In this document: piece by piece, positions 1-8,094 of the stretch
How the letters are laid out: each line of letters starts with the position of its first letter
How positions within the stretch are numbered: position 1 is the first letter of the stretch
Source of the DNA: Bacillota bacterium
GTDB lineage: Bacteria; Bacillota; Bacilli; Paenibacillales; UBA4045
Direction: 5' to 3'
DNA: 64,000 bases
Assembly (NCBI GenBank): GCA_023441055.1
Contig: JAEZQY010000008.1
Location: forward strand, 1 to 64,000
Translations under genes and position numbers: made by a program
Notes under the pieces: generated by a model
The model's database searches: none
What the model was told of the DNA's origin: nothing
What the model saw: only the letters and a program-made list of their open reading frames with translations

Positions 1-53
1 TCAGCCACATATTCCTTCTTCGCACTCACTGGGCAATGAAATCGTCTTTTCAT
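1..53 (-). CDS. start of an unidentified protein, runs off the left edge
   Basis: An open frame begins with ATG at 53-51 and continues without a stop to base 1, giving MKRRFHCPVSAKKEYVA. A GGAGG ribosome site at 62-66 lies 8 bases upstream of this ATG. A second in-frame ATG at 59-57 is too close to that site. Only 17 residues are visible, so no family can be assigned. The good ribosome site is the main reason to think it is real. Confidence 0.45.
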   Translation of the reverse strand, partial: MKRRFHCPVSAKKEYVA

Positions 54-132
54 GGACATATCCTCCACTATGTATAATGTATCTGATGTGGATGAATGTG
101 TCCAAGTGGATTAGGGGGCTAAATAGCTGGTT

Positions 133-194
133 CCGTTAGCCCCAATGGACGAACTCGCTCCAGCAGGGATTCACATTCACTCGTCGGTGTCACC
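133..194. repeat. 62-bp direct repeat, copy 1
   Basis: This copy matches 428-489 at 57 of 62 positions, in the same orientation. It begins CCGTTAGCCCCAATGGAC and ends GTCACC. The two copies are 295 bases apart. Between them lie several elements with the core TAACGGAC, starting near 251 and 301. A 12-base piece of the same repeat (GTTAGCCCCAAT) recurs at 1287-1298. No gene was found between 54 and 506. Confidence 0.9.
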
Positions 195-250
195 GCACTG
201 CAGCATGTGTGAAACGTGCAGGGTTAAGACATCCCAGCTGCTACCGCCGC

Positions 251-324
251 TAACGGACCCAGTTGACGCTATCGAGCGATTTTGAGGCTCTTCCACAGGC
301 TAACGGACCCCAGCGTCGCTATTC
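251..324. repeat. two tandem TAACGGAC-core intergenic elements
   Basis: TAACGGACCC followed by AGTTGACGCTAT starts at 251, and TAACGGACCCC followed by AGCGTCGCTATT starts at 301. The two units are similar and 50 bases apart. They look like a family of degenerate intergenic repeats. From memory, similar sequences are common in Paenibacillus genomes, but that was not checked here. Confidence 0.65.
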
Positions 325-362
325 TTTATTTTCACACCAGATACGCCTGCAAAATGGACAAA

Positions 363-383
363 TAACGACTCTGGAGTCCGTTA
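363..383. repeat. imperfect palindrome of the TAACGGAC family
   Basis: TAACGACT and AGTCCGTTA are inverted around CTGG. One G has been lost from the left arm relative to the right. It could form a short hairpin, but no T tract follows that would make it a terminator. It joins the repeats on either side as part of one repetitive block. Confidence 0.6.
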
Positions 384-427
384 CAATTAGAATCGACCAA
401 TTCTCGGCCTAATAAGGTCCGGTGGGT

Positions 428-489
428 CCGTTATCCCCAATGAACGAACTCGCTCCAGCGGGGATTCACATTCACTCATCGATGTCACC
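428..489. repeat. 62-bp direct repeat, copy 2
   Basis: This is the second copy of the 133-194 element, differing at five positions. It ends 18 bases before the stop codon of the minus-strand methyltransferase at 507. It therefore lies where that gene's transcript would end. Confidence 0.9.
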
Positions 490-506
490 CTAATGCCCGA
501 CAAGCG

Positions 507-1211
507 TCATCCTCGCGTTAGCGCGAGAACCTCCGTCGAGCTGGGAATGAACGGCAGCTGAGTAGGCAGCAGCCGAGCAGTCGCGCCTCCGGCGGCACAT
601 GCATCGATCAGCTCATCCATGTGCGAATAACGCTCAAATTTCAGCGTGCGAATCGGATAGATCAGCACCTGTCCGCCTGCTCGGCAAACCCGGAGCAGCT
701 CCTCAACCGCCCGCTTATGGAAATCATAATCGAACTGTTCACCATAGAGGAACAAGAAGTGACTGCACAGCACTAGTCCGAAGTGTTCATCCGGCAGCGG
801 CAGCTCTGGCAGACGGGCTGCAATATATCGAGCGGATCCCGCTTCTTGATAATCTCGTGCGAATCGGTGCAGAGACGCTTCTCTAAGCGAACGATGGTTA
901 TCCAAGCTCTTGTAATACGTCCAGTCGAAGTGCTCCTGTAAGCCCGCAAGCTTCCCAGTCGATACCTCGATCTCACGTAATCCGCTCTGGATGATATCAT
1001 CCGGTTCCAGCTCATACATGGGGTCAACGGCAATCGCCTGCATGCCCCGCGCGCTTGCCTCCGCAACAAAAGAAGATGCTCCGGCAGCCACATCAAGAAT
1101 CGGTCCTCCCCTGAGAACCTCCTGATGAAGCGCGAACATCTTCACATATTCCTCGAACGATCTGCAGGTCATCGCGACCCCTTGCTGCTCATAGAACGGC
1201 ATTCCACTCAT
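507..1211 (-). CDS. class I SAM-dependent methyltransferase
   Basis: This 234-residue protein has a methyltransferase motif I, ILDVAAGASS, at residues 38-47, and an acidic residue ending the second strand (AVDP, about 61-64). That pattern fits S-adenosylmethionine binding in a Rossmann-like fold. The stretch LVLCSHFLFLYG near 150 matches the region after motif II in this superfamily. No signal peptide or membrane segment is visible, so it is probably cytosolic. The acceptor substrate cannot be read from the sequence. The ATG at 1211 follows a GAGGAGAGTGGAG purine-rich site. It appears to be a single-gene unit, separated by about 90 bases from the upstream oxidase gene. Confidence 0.8.
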   Translation of the reverse strand: MSGMPFYEQQGVAMTCRSFEEYVKMFALHQEVLRGGPILDVAAGASSFVAEASARGMQAIAVDPMYELEPDDIIQSGLREIEVSTGKLAGLQEHFDWTYYKSLDNHRSLREASLHRFARDYQEAGSARYIAARLPELPLPDEHFGLVLCSHFLFLYGEQFDYDFHKRAVEELLRVCRAGGQVLIYPIRTLKFERYSHMDELIDACAAGGATARLLPTQLPFIPSSTEVLALTRG

Positions 1212-1303
1212 CTAACTCCACTCTCCTCAGCTCATCTAGACTTCCACTCCCCCTCCGGGTCATGCGAAGTTAAGGATATTCTACCAGTTAGCCCCAATCG
1301 CGT

Positions 1304-2569
1304 CTAGCTTCCTCTAATAAAACGATCTAGGAATGCATTACTGAACTTTCCATTCGCATCACAATGCAGGATCAATTGTTGAAAGTCAGGCAGCTTCTCA
1401 TACAAGGATTGCAAGCGCGCGGGCGCCATAACGAAGAGCTTAGCCCAATGGGGGCGAGCCTGGAAGGGAGCTAACTGCTCCTCTATGAGCGGCAACAGCT
1501 GCTGAACAGCATGCCAATCGGCCCGCCATGTAAAATGAATCCCGATCGAATCCTGCTTGTAGCAGGGACTCATCCATAGGTCATCCCCGGCAATCGTACG
1601 AACCTCTGTTACATAGAGATGAGGATGGATGCGGTCCCGTATCCGATCAATAGCACATAGTGCCTGATAGGCATCCTTCCGCGAGACGAAATACTCACTC
1701 TGCAGCTCCTCACCAGCGCTAGGTGTAAAATCCATACGGAAATGCGGCAGCCGTTCATGCCAAGGGCCGGGTATACCCAGCTGCTCACTGCAATTGACCG
1801 CGGGATAGCCCGGTACGGGATGACGATGCGCAGCCGCCCGCACAGCCCCATAAAATTCGTCCCCGGCCACAGTACGATCATCCCCAGACACTCGACGCTT
1901 CAGCCAAACTTGATGGAACGAATCGGTCTTCCAATCTGTGAAGAGACTGACACTATAGGCACTTGAGAAAATATCATCAAGATGCTCCTCTAGCATCGTG
2001 AGAGGCAATTGTTCATACACAGTCTGACTCATCTCGAAGGCAGGTATTACATCGAGCGTCAGCTGTGTGACTACCCCCAGCGCCCCTAGTCCGACGATTG
2101 CTCCGGAGATGCGCCCGTCTTGTTGATCGCGCGAGAACATGACCTTCTCACCATCCGCGATGACAACCTCCAGCGCATGAACGGCCGATGATAGATTGCG
2201 ATTACGATCGCCGGAACCATGTGTCGCGGTCGCGCAAGCCCCGGCTATCGTAATATGCGGCAAGGAAGCCAGATTGTGCAAGGCATAGCCGCGTTCATGC
2301 AGGTACTGGCATAGTTCTCCATACCGGATTCCCGCCTCAACCGTTACTCGATTATGATGAACGTCCAGCTCAATTACGCGGTTCAGCTTGCTAAGCGTGA
2401 GTAGACGCTCCGTACTATCGGCTATATCATTGAAGGAATGGCGAGTGCCCAGCACCTTTATTCGATTGCTGCCTGCAACCAGTTCTTGGACTTGTTCTAC
2501 AGTGTCTGGAGCATGATACTCCAGCGCCTTATAGGTATAATTGCCCGCCCAGTTACGATCATTCACCAT
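1304..2569 (-). CDS. FAD-dependent alditol oxidase (AldO / xylitol oxidase family)
   Basis: This 421-residue flavoprotein resembles alditol oxidases along its whole length. These enzymes oxidise the terminal hydroxyl of polyols such as xylitol or sorbitol and release hydrogen peroxide. The N-terminal FAD-binding region contains GTRHSFND, whose histidine (residue 44) matches the covalent flavin-linking histidine of AldO. It is followed by NLASLPH and ATATHGSG. The C-terminal half keeps TEVRTI (Glu322, Arg324), HFTW and HWAKLF (Lys377), which correspond to the AldO substrate pocket. ATG at 2569 is preferred over 2575 because GGGAGGTC then sits 8 bases upstream. No signal peptide is visible. The neighbouring genes do not point to a pathway. 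Confidence 0.85.
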   Translation of the reverse strand: MVNDRNWAGNYTYKALEYHAPDTVEQVQELVAGSNRIKVLGTRHSFNDIADSTERLLTLSKLNRVIELDVHHNRVTVEAGIRYGELCQYLHERGYALHNLASLPHITIAGACATATHGSGDRNRNLSSAVHALEVVIADGEKVMFSRDQQDGRISGAIVGLGALGVVTQLTLDVIPAFEMSQTVYEQLPLTMLEEHLDDIFSSAYSVSLFTDWKTDSFHQVWLKRRVSGDDRTVAGDEFYGAVRAAAHRHPVPGYPAVNCSEQLGIPGPWHERLPHFRMDFTPSAGEELQSEYFVSRKDAYQALCAIDRIRDRIHPHLYVTEVRTIAGDDLWMSPCYKQDSIGIHFTWRADWHAVQQLLPLIEEQLAPFQARPHWAKLFVMAPARLQSLYEKLPDFQQLILHCDANGKFSNAFLDRFIRGS

Positions 2570-2616
2570 CTGCATGACCTCCCGAATTTATGCTTTTGTA
2601 TTGGCGTTCTCTTTTG

Positions 2617-2625
2617 TGATAAAAT
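2617..2625 (+). promoter_or_regulatory. candidate extended -10 promoter for the tandem VOC gene
   Basis: TGATAAAAT forms an extended -10 (TG-N-TAAAAT) 47 bases before the ATG at 2673. No strong -35 was found. TTGTAT lies at a usable distance upstream. Confidence 0.4.
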
Positions 2626-2672
2626 CCAAATAAATACATCTATACCCATCCCATTCTTAGGAGGTTGCGTCA

Positions 2673-3602
2673 ATGAGCGGCACATCTAATCAATTAACAA
2701 GTAACATTATCCCGCATCTGTGGTTCGACAAGGAGGCCAAGGAAGCGGCCGAGTATTATTGCACTGTATTTCCGGATTCCAGCGTGACCAGCTCAGCCGT
2801 CATTCCTGATACCCCATCCGGCGATTCGGAGAGTGTATCGTTCCGAATTTGGGGACAGCCGTTCATGGCGATCTCGGCAGGGCCTTATTTCCGCCCCAAT
2901 CCCGCAATCTCGTTCTTCGTGAATTTCGATCCATCCCGAGAGGACAACGCCCGCGCGATGCTTGACGAGGCCTGGAATAAGCTGTCCGACGGCGGTACTC
3001 CGCTGATGCCGCTTGGCAAGTACCCGTTCAGCGAATGGTATGGCTGGATTCAGGACAAGTACGGGATATCCTGGCAGTTGATCCTGACGAATCCTGAAGG
3101 GGACCCGCGCCCTCCCATTATCCCTTCGATGTTGTTCGTGGGCGATAATTGCGGCCGTGCGGAGGAAGCCCGCGCGTTCTACCTCTCCGTCTTCCACAAC
3201 ACAAGGCCAGGCCCTCTCGTTCGCTATGGTCCAGGCATGGCGCCGGATCGCGAAGGAACAGTCATGTTCACGGACTTCATGGTGGAGAACACCTGGTTCA
3301 CAGCAATGGACAGCGCGCATGAGCATAACTTCCAGTTCAACGAAGCCATCTCCATACTGATTAATTGCGAGACCCAAGAGGAAATCGACTATTATTGGGA
3401 GCGCCTGTCCGCTGTTCCCGAGGCGGAGCAATGCGGCTGGCTGAAGGATAAGTTCGGCGTGTCCTGGCAGGTTTCCCCTGCCGCCATCGATAAGATGTTG
3501 AACGAGAGCACGCCTGAGCAGCGAAAGCGAGTAACTGAGGCATTCATGCAGATGAAGAAATTTAATTTAGCGGAACTAGAGCAGGCCTATCGGGGACAAT
3601 AG
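2673..3602 (+). CDS. tandem-domain VOC / PhnB-like protein
   Basis: The protein has 309 residues and two vicinal-oxygen-chelate halves. Domain 1 (about 8-140) starts NIIPHLWFD, and domain 2 (about 148-285) starts IIPSMLFVGDN. Each half ends with a matching motif: KYGISWQLI in the first and KFGVSWQVS in the second. This is the PhnB / 3-demethylubiquinone-methyltransferase-like branch of the VOC superfamily. Members are often annotated as glyoxalase-like, but most have unknown substrates. TTAGGAGGTT lies just upstream of the ATG. It is divergent from the oxidase gene and converges with the GntR gene, leaving 2 bases between stop codons. The substrate is not predictable. Confidence 0.85.
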   Translation: MSGTSNQLTSNIIPHLWFDKEAKEAAEYYCTVFPDSSVTSSAVIPDTPSGDSESVSFRIWGQPFMAISAGPYFRPNPAISFFVNFDPSREDNARAMLDEAWNKLSDGGTPLMPLGKYPFSEWYGWIQDKYGISWQLILTNPEGDPRPPIIPSMLFVGDNCGRAEEARAFYLSVFHNTRPGPLVRYGPGMAPDREGTVMFTDFMVENTWFTAMDSAHEHNFQFNEAISILINCETQEEIDYYWERLSAVPEAEQCGWLKDKFGVSWQVSPAAIDKMLNESTPEQRKRVTEAFMQMKKFNLAELEQAYRGQ

Positions 3603-3604
3603 GT

Positions 3605-3970
3605 TCAGTAAATCTTCTTCATAATCTGAATAACCTCTTCGATTGTAAGGCCAAGAGACTTGTAATATGACGTATCCACGATCATTTGCTTCTCAATCAT
3701 TTCATTACGTTTTTGTAGCCGATCTGCGGGTGAGAGATCGGCTACAAAACACCCTTTCCCTGTTACGGTATAAATCAAACCACTTCGTTCGAGTTCTTCC
3801 CATGCTTTTTTAATCGTGATCACACTAACATGCAAATCAATCGCGGCTTGTCGGATTGGCGGCAGGCCATAGCCTGGTATGAGCTCACCTTTAATAATCT
3901 GGGCGCTGATTTGTTCGAACAGCTGCTGGTATATTGGTTTTTCAGATGTATTGGAAATGGAGATGTTCAT
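3605..3970 (-). CDS. GntR-family regulator, YtrA subfamily
   Basis: A short 121-residue regulator. Residues 1-75 form a GntR winged helix: KPIYQQLFEQISAQI, then GLPPIRQAAIDLHVS and TGKGCFV. Only a short C-terminal tail of about 40 residues follows, typical of the YtrA subfamily, which usually represses an ABC transporter operon. It is the last gene of a three-gene operon, and its ATG overlaps the permease stop by one base (TAATG). It probably binds the GTGTAT/ATACAC palindrome at 5494-5512 and controls its own operon. The inducing signal is unknown. In characterised relatives it is often cell-envelope stress. Confidence 0.88.
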   Translation of the reverse strand: MNISISNTSEKPIYQQLFEQISAQIIKGELIPGYGLPPIRQAAIDLHVSVITIKKAWEELERSGLIYTVTGKGCFVADLSPADRLQKRNEMIEKQMIVDTSYYKSLGLTIEEVIQIMKKIY

Positions 3971-4623
3971 TAAATATCCACTTTCTCAAATCGCTTAATG
4001 GCTATTCTGCAAGCTACTACCGTGCTGATTGCGAAAATCGCAATTCCAGCAATCAGGATGGATAGATGAAGGAATGTATGATCAGCACCAGAACCATTGA
4101 ACATGTCGAATATATAAGCATTTTGTATGCCTAACCATTGTGCGCCTGCGGAGTAAAGGATCACAGCAGCAATTGATGCCGTAACTGCAAAACCGTATTT
4201 ATACGCCGTTTTGTAATACATGGGGATAAAGATCACATTGAAGATCGCCAGCATAACAAAGCATAACCCCCAAAAACCCAGATGTGGCGCGAAGAAAAAA
4301 TACTTCATATTCGGGTACAAGTGAAAGGTGAACACACTAAAGATCATGGCAACCCCTACATGCAATAATTCTAGAAGGACAATGACGGTTACTCTTGCCT
4401 TCACAATAACTTCCCTGGATACAGGTATGGCCGTCGTAAATAACAGATCGTTCTGCGCTTTAAATTGACCGAATATATTGGGTACCGAAATCCATAAGAA
4501 ATATTGCAATACGACAAAATAAATCCAGCCGGGAATGAGCATTAAGGCCCCTGCTAAAAAAGGAAGTGCCAGGAACCATGGATTGATGCCAATTCTTAAA
4601 TCCTTCATCACTAAGTTATACAT
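3970..4623 (-). CDS. ABC transporter permease of a YtrA-type operon
   Basis: This 217-residue membrane protein has about six hydrophobic segments, including PFLAGALMLIPGWIYFVVLQYF near the N terminus and LSILIAGIAIFAISTVVAC at the C terminus. It has no soluble domain and should pair with the ATP-binding protein encoded just upstream. The start at 4623 (MYNLVMKDL) is chosen because AAAGGAGG sits 6 bases before it. A longer frame opening at 4644 lies inside the upstream gene. The coding regions overlap by 8 bases, suggesting translational coupling. The substrate is unknown. Confidence 0.82.
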   Translation of the reverse strand: MYNLVMKDLRIGINPWFLALPFLAGALMLIPGWIYFVVLQYFLWISVPNIFGQFKAQNDLLFTTAIPVSREVIVKARVTVIVLLELLHVGVAMIFSVFTFHLYPNMKYFFFAPHLGFWGLCFVMLAIFNVIFIPMYYKTAYKYGFAVTASIAAVILYSAGAQWLGIQNAYIFDMFNGSGADHTFLHLSILIAGIAIFAISTVVACRIAIKRFEKVDI

Positions 4624-5470
4624 AGGTATCCTCCTTTCTCGCATAATAGATCATGATTTCCTCAAGACTAGGTATGGTTGCTTTTATCGTAGAAGAGGCA
4701 TCGAATTCGCTCGCGCGGATCATTCCCGTAAAACCGAATGAATTGATCTTGTATGAAATCAATCTGTCTTTCACCTGATTCAATTGGCTTTCATCACCGC
4801 TTAGCAGGCGATAGGATTCTTTAAACTCTTCCTTTTCCAAGCTGTGGATGATCTGTCCATTTTCGATAAACGTGATAAAGTCAGCGACCTTCTCCAAATC
4901 AGATGTAATATGTGTTGAGAAAAGAATACTGACATCGCCATTCATGATCAGCTCTTGAAAGATATCAAGTAATTCATCTCTTGCTACCGGGTCAAGTCCG
5001 CTCGTAGGTTCGTCGAGGATCAGGAGCTTGGCGCCATGAGACAAAGCAAGGGCTAAGCTGTATTTCACTTTCATCCCCGTCGATAATTCGGCAATTTTTT
5101 TATTCTCATCCAACTTAAATCTCTCCAAATATGTCGAATAAGCTTCATCATCCCAATTCACATAAAATTTCTTGATCACATCCGTCAATTTCTTGATTTT
5201 ACTTCTCGTATAGAAATCAACACCGCCGAATGCGAACCCGATATCCTGTTTCAATTGGAGTTCATGTTCAGCCATATTTCTGCCGAGGATGTGAACCTCG
5301 CCGCTATCCAAGTGAATCATATTCAATATCGATTTAATAGTTGTTGTTTTCCCAGCGCCATTCGCGCCGATAAAGCCCATAATATATCCCTGTTCCAGTT
5401 GAAATGAGACATCTCTTAGTTGAAAATTCTCATACTTTTTATTCACATTCTTAACCTCTAATGCGAGCAT
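4616..5470 (-). CDS. ABC transporter ATP-binding protein
   Basis: The 284-residue ATPase has Walker A GANGAGKTT (35-43), the signature LSTGMK (129-134) and Walker B LLILDEP (149-155). It ends with a C-terminal extension of about 80 residues typical of the CcmA/YtrB-like exporter group. The start at 5470 (MLALEVKNV) is preferred because GGAGGGG precedes it. A frame opening at 5512 would place the start inside the operator. It is the first gene of the operon, followed by permease and GntR regulator. Transcription should begin just upstream from the promoter at 5513-5541. Confidence 0.9.
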   Translation of the reverse strand: MLALEVKNVNKKYENFQLRDVSFQLEQGYIMGFIGANGAGKTTTIKSILNMIHLDSGEVHILGRNMAEHELQLKQDIGFAFGGVDFYTRSKIKKLTDVIKKFYVNWDDEAYSTYLERFKLDENKKIAELSTGMKVKYSLALALSHGAKLLILDEPTSGLDPVARDELLDIFQELIMNGDVSILFSTHITSDLEKVADFITFIENGQIIHSLEKEEFKESYRLLSGDESQLNQVKDRLISYKINSFGFTGMIRASEFDASSTIKATIPSLEEIMIYYARKEDTYV

Positions 5471-5493
5471 ATGACACCCCTCCGAGTAAATCC

Positions 5494-5512
5494 GTGTATA
5501 TCGTACATACAC
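5494..5512. promoter_or_regulatory. palindromic operator, probably for the GntR/YtrA regulator
   Basis: GTGTAT and ATACAC are inverted around seven bases. The element begins directly after the -10 box, so it covers the expected transcription start. YtrA-type regulators are known to bind GTGTA/TACAC-type inverted repeats, though with different spacing in the Bacillus case I recall. Confidence 0.72.
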
Positions 5513-5541
5513 AATATATCAAGGTAAAATAAGGATGTCAA
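5513..5541 (-). promoter_or_regulatory. sigma-A promoter of the ABC-GntR operon
   Basis: On the minus strand, TTGACA (5541-5536) is followed by a 17-base spacer and TATATT (5518-5513). The -35 is a perfect consensus and the -10 matches five of six. The palindrome at 5494-5512 follows immediately. Confidence 0.85.
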
Positions 5542-5555
5542 CTTAATTTGAATAC

Positions 5556-5593
5556 AAAAAATCACCCGCGAGAATACGAAACTCACGAGTGAT
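5556..5593 (-). terminator. intrinsic terminator of the sugar operon
   Basis: Bases 5582-5593 and 5561-5572 form a 12-bp stem with two G-U pairs and a 9-base loop. On the minus strand it is followed by a run of T. It lies 15 bases after the DeoR stop codon, so it ends the six-gene sugar operon just before the next promoter. Confidence 0.85.
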
Positions 5594-5607
5594 ACAATAG
5601 CAATCTA

Positions 5608-6378
5608 TTACTTCGCAACCTCCAGCTGGACTCCCGTCTCTTGGCAGGCGCGCTGCAGATCCTCATCGGGCAATCGGTCAGTTACGATCCGCTCTATACC
5701 AGACAAGGGCGCAAAGGACACCAGCATCTTGGCACCAAATTTCGTATGATCAAGCACAATCGTTGTTTCGGTAGCCTGACGGATAGCTGTTTGTTTGATC
5801 TCAGCTTCATAGATATTAGAATTGCTGAAGCCATGCTCAATATTCATCCCCGTCGCGCCAAGGAAGATGCGATCGAAGGCCATACCAGCTAAGCTCTGCG
5901 CAGCAATTGGACCTACGAGCGAATTCGTAGCTTCGAGAAGCATTCCACCCGTCATCAGAACCGGAATCTGCTTGCCAGACAGCTCTGCGGCCACGTTCAG
6001 CGCATTCGTGACGACGGTTATATTCATACCTGCCGGCAGGTATCTGGCCACTTGCAGGGTCGTCGTTCCGCCGTCGATGAAGATCGATTCGCCCGCACCG
6101 ACTAAGCTGGCGGCATGCCGGCCAATCCTTGCTTTCTCTTCCTGCAGAATACCGGCCCTCTCCTGAAGCGCGATATCCTTGCCAATGAAGATCGCTCCGC
6201 CGAAGGTTCGCTTAATCGACCCGGTTTCTTCCAGCTTTTCAAGGTCTCGACGTATCGTCATTTCGGTTACTTGATACGTTTCCTTCAAGGCAGCGATTCG
6301 CATCTCTCCCTCTTGGGAAAGCTGCTCCAGCATGTGCTGCTGTCTAGTGTTCAGTCCTTGATATAAGCCTGGTTTCAT
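5608..6378 (-). CDS. DeoR/GlpR-family transcriptional regulator
   Basis: The 256-residue repressor has an N-terminal helix-turn-helix: RQQHMLEQLSQEGEMRI, then EMTIRRDLEKLEETGSIKR and TFGGA. The C-terminal DeoR sensor domain carries FIDGGTTTLQVARYL and TGGML, the sugar-phosphate-binding region. The ATG at 6378 is preferred over an upstream GTG because CGGAGG then lies 9 bases away. It is the last gene of the sugar operon. Members of this family usually respond to a phosphorylated sugar of the pathway they control. The perfect inverted repeat at the head of the operon (11319-11367) is a candidate binding site. Confidence 0.88.
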   Translation of the reverse strand: MKPGLYQGLNTRQQHMLEQLSQEGEMRIAALKETYQVTEMTIRRDLEKLEETGSIKRTFGGAIFIGKDIALQERAGILQEEKARIGRHAASLVGAGESIFIDGGTTTLQVARYLPAGMNITVVTNALNVAAELSGKQIPVLMTGGMLLEATNSLVGPIAAQSLAGMAFDRIFLGATGMNIEHGFSNSNIYEAEIKQTAIRQATETTIVLDHTKFGAKMLVSFAPLSGIERIVTDRLPDEDLQRACQETGVQLEVAK

Positions 6379-6430
6379 ACGCACAAGCCTCCGATAGCTC
6401 CGATTCTCACTATGACTCTATTATCCACGC

Positions 6431-7480
6431 TCATGAAGTGACAATCAACTCCAGGCGATAAGAAATCGATTCGCCCGGCTGCAGCATAGACAGTCCCCCA
6501 TTGTCCTGTTGTGCCGCGCGGCCTTCTACTCTGCAATTCGCAGGCTCCAGCCCCAGGACATGCTCACCTGCACCGGGCATCCGCCACTGCACCAGCAGCG
6601 GCAGTGTATCTTTTGTCCATTGCAGGGCTACCTGAATTGGCCGCAGCTCTCCTCCAATTGGAAATTGAGGATTAACGACACTCACCTGAGCGATATTGTC
6701 TTGGGCAGAAGCACCGGGATGCAATTCATGATAGTATACCGTTTCATGGATGGAAGCATTCGGCAGTTCCCAGCTCGTCGCTTGCTCTAGCATGCTTCCA
6801 GCTCCCCCGCGAACTTCCCCCTTCGCATCAGGCAGGACAATCTTCGTAAGCTCTCCGAGAAGCGGATAGCCGAAGTTGAAATGATAGAGCATCATATGCA
6901 CAGCTGGTTGAAAGCCAAAATTCTCAACACGATCGTGAATCACAATTCGATTGTCTCCCAATCGGCCTGACACTTCTCGAATTAGTCTTAGCTTGCTGCC
7001 GAATATGGCGGTCTCTTCTACAACTCCGGATACGCTCCATAGCAATTCATCCCCATCCCATTCCTCACGAACACAGATATGCTTCGCTGGTGTATGATGG
7101 GCGCGGCCATGTAGACCATAGCTGCCCGATTCATCTGTGGATGGGTTACCAACATGAGATAATCCGCAGGTCATAAGAAGCCCGCCGGAGGCGGTTCGAA
7201 GCCAATCTGTTCCATTCGCCTCATAGTACATGGGATGAACATCACCACTCGGAGATTGCCATGACAACGGCACCCCCCACATTTTCGCTAACGAGATGTC
7301 CATGCCCTTAGAGGGGGTTATCTCGAATGAGAGCCCCGCGCCAGTGCGCACCTCAACGATGTCCATTCCAGCTTCCTTACCCTCGGTCAGCTTCAATCGT
7401 CTGACTCCGCCGACTTGTCCGAGTCTGCCAACTCTAGCTTCAACTTCCCTGCGAGTAAGATTCTCCCCATATAACAGCAC
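6431..7480 (-). CDS. DUF4432 aldose-1-epimerase-like protein
   Basis: The 349-residue protein fits the DUF4432 branch of the galactose-mutarotase-like fold. It has FEITPSKGMDISLAKMWGVPLSW near 52-75 and the histidine-rich YGLHGRAHHTPAKH near 143-156. Near the end is LGLEPANCRVEGR, a glutamate-containing region where mutarotases carry their catalytic base. Members probably interconvert sugar anomers or bind a sugar derivative. It follows the isomerase gene by 27 bases, consistent with preparing the correct anomer for the pathway. The exact sugar is unknown. Confidence 0.75.
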   Translation of the reverse strand: MLLYGENLTRREVEARVGRLGQVGGVRRLKLTEGKEAGMDIVEVRTGAGLSFEITPSKGMDISLAKMWGVPLSWQSPSGDVHPMYYEANGTDWLRTASGGLLMTCGLSHVGNPSTDESGSYGLHGRAHHTPAKHICVREEWDGDELLWSVSGVVEETAIFGSKLRLIREVSGRLGDNRIVIHDRVENFGFQPAVHMMLYHFNFGYPLLGELTKIVLPDAKGEVRGGAGSMLEQATSWELPNASIHETVYYHELHPGASAQDNIAQVSVVNPQFPIGGELRPIQVALQWTKDTLPLLVQWRMPGAGEHVLGLEPANCRVEGRAAQQDNGGLSMLQPGESISYRLELIVTS

Positions 7481-7507
7481 GCTGCTTCACCTCGCATCCA
7501 CATCGAA

Positions 7508-8062
7508 TTACTCGTCCTCGATTACCACAGGCATTCTTACGACCGATAAATCGGTGAATATATCGCATTCATCCCGGCTCGTACTGGAGAATTCAGATAC
7601 AACCGCGCCTTCGGGTCCACCCTGAAACCAATGCTTCGTATTCGGCGGAATCGTATATTGTTCACCCGGCCGAAGAATGATTTCATGGAATACGGTATAA
7701 GCCGATTCGCTACCGGCAGGAATAGCGGCTTGAATACTCGAAGCCGGCTGCCCTTCCACATACAGGAATACGCTCCCCCATCGACAGCGGAACGTCTCCA
7801 TCTTCCCAGGCATACCGTCAATGGACGGATGCAGATGCTCTGGGCATGTCTGTCCAGGGAACAAGACTAAGTCCTTGGCGCAATATCGGTCCGTATTCAC
7901 ATAAGTAATCAATTCAAGCCCCTGAACCTGCAGATCGCCCAGACCGAAGCCGGCGACCTCGATGCTCTGCTTCTCCTCATCCGTCAGTACGATGCCAGCC
8001 TCTTCCAGCATCTGTATTGTTCGCGCCTGCGCTTGTCTCACTTCACTTCTTCGAATGGACAT
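7508..8062 (-). CDS. D-lyxose ketol-isomerase-like cupin
   Basis: This 184-residue single-domain cupin is close to D-lyxose isomerases, which interconvert D-lyxose and D-xylulose and often D-mannose and D-fructose, using a divalent metal. The metal ligands are visible: PEHLHP (His76, His78), KMETF (Glu89) and NTKHWF (His144). RWGSVFLYVEG between them is a family motif. No signal peptide is visible. It lies between the kinase and the epimerase-like gene. It probably converts the incoming aldose or an oxidised derivative to a ketose for phosphorylation. Substrate preference cannot be fixed from sequence. Confidence 0.85.
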   Translation of the reverse strand: MSIRRSEVRQAQARTIQMLEEAGIVLTDEEKQSIEVAGFGLGDLQVQGLELITYVNTDRYCAKDLVLFPGQTCPEHLHPSIDGMPGKMETFRCRWGSVFLYVEGQPASSIQAAIPAGSESAYTVFHEIILRPGEQYTIPPNTKHWFQGGPEGAVVSEFSSTSRDECDIFTDLSVVRMPVVIEDE

Positions 8063-8094
8063 TACAGCTTCCCCCTATTCGCTCATCGTTCATG

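Noticed and set aside
128..490. Possible CRISPR array from the spaced repeats
   Set aside because: Only two full 62-bp copies exist, 295 bases apart, with no regular short repeat-spacer pattern and no cas genes in the window.
2793..3431. Long antisense open frame (212 codons) inside the tandem VOC gene
   Set aside because: It lies fully opposite a well-supported VOC gene, lacks a ribosome site and has a composition unlike the real proteins.
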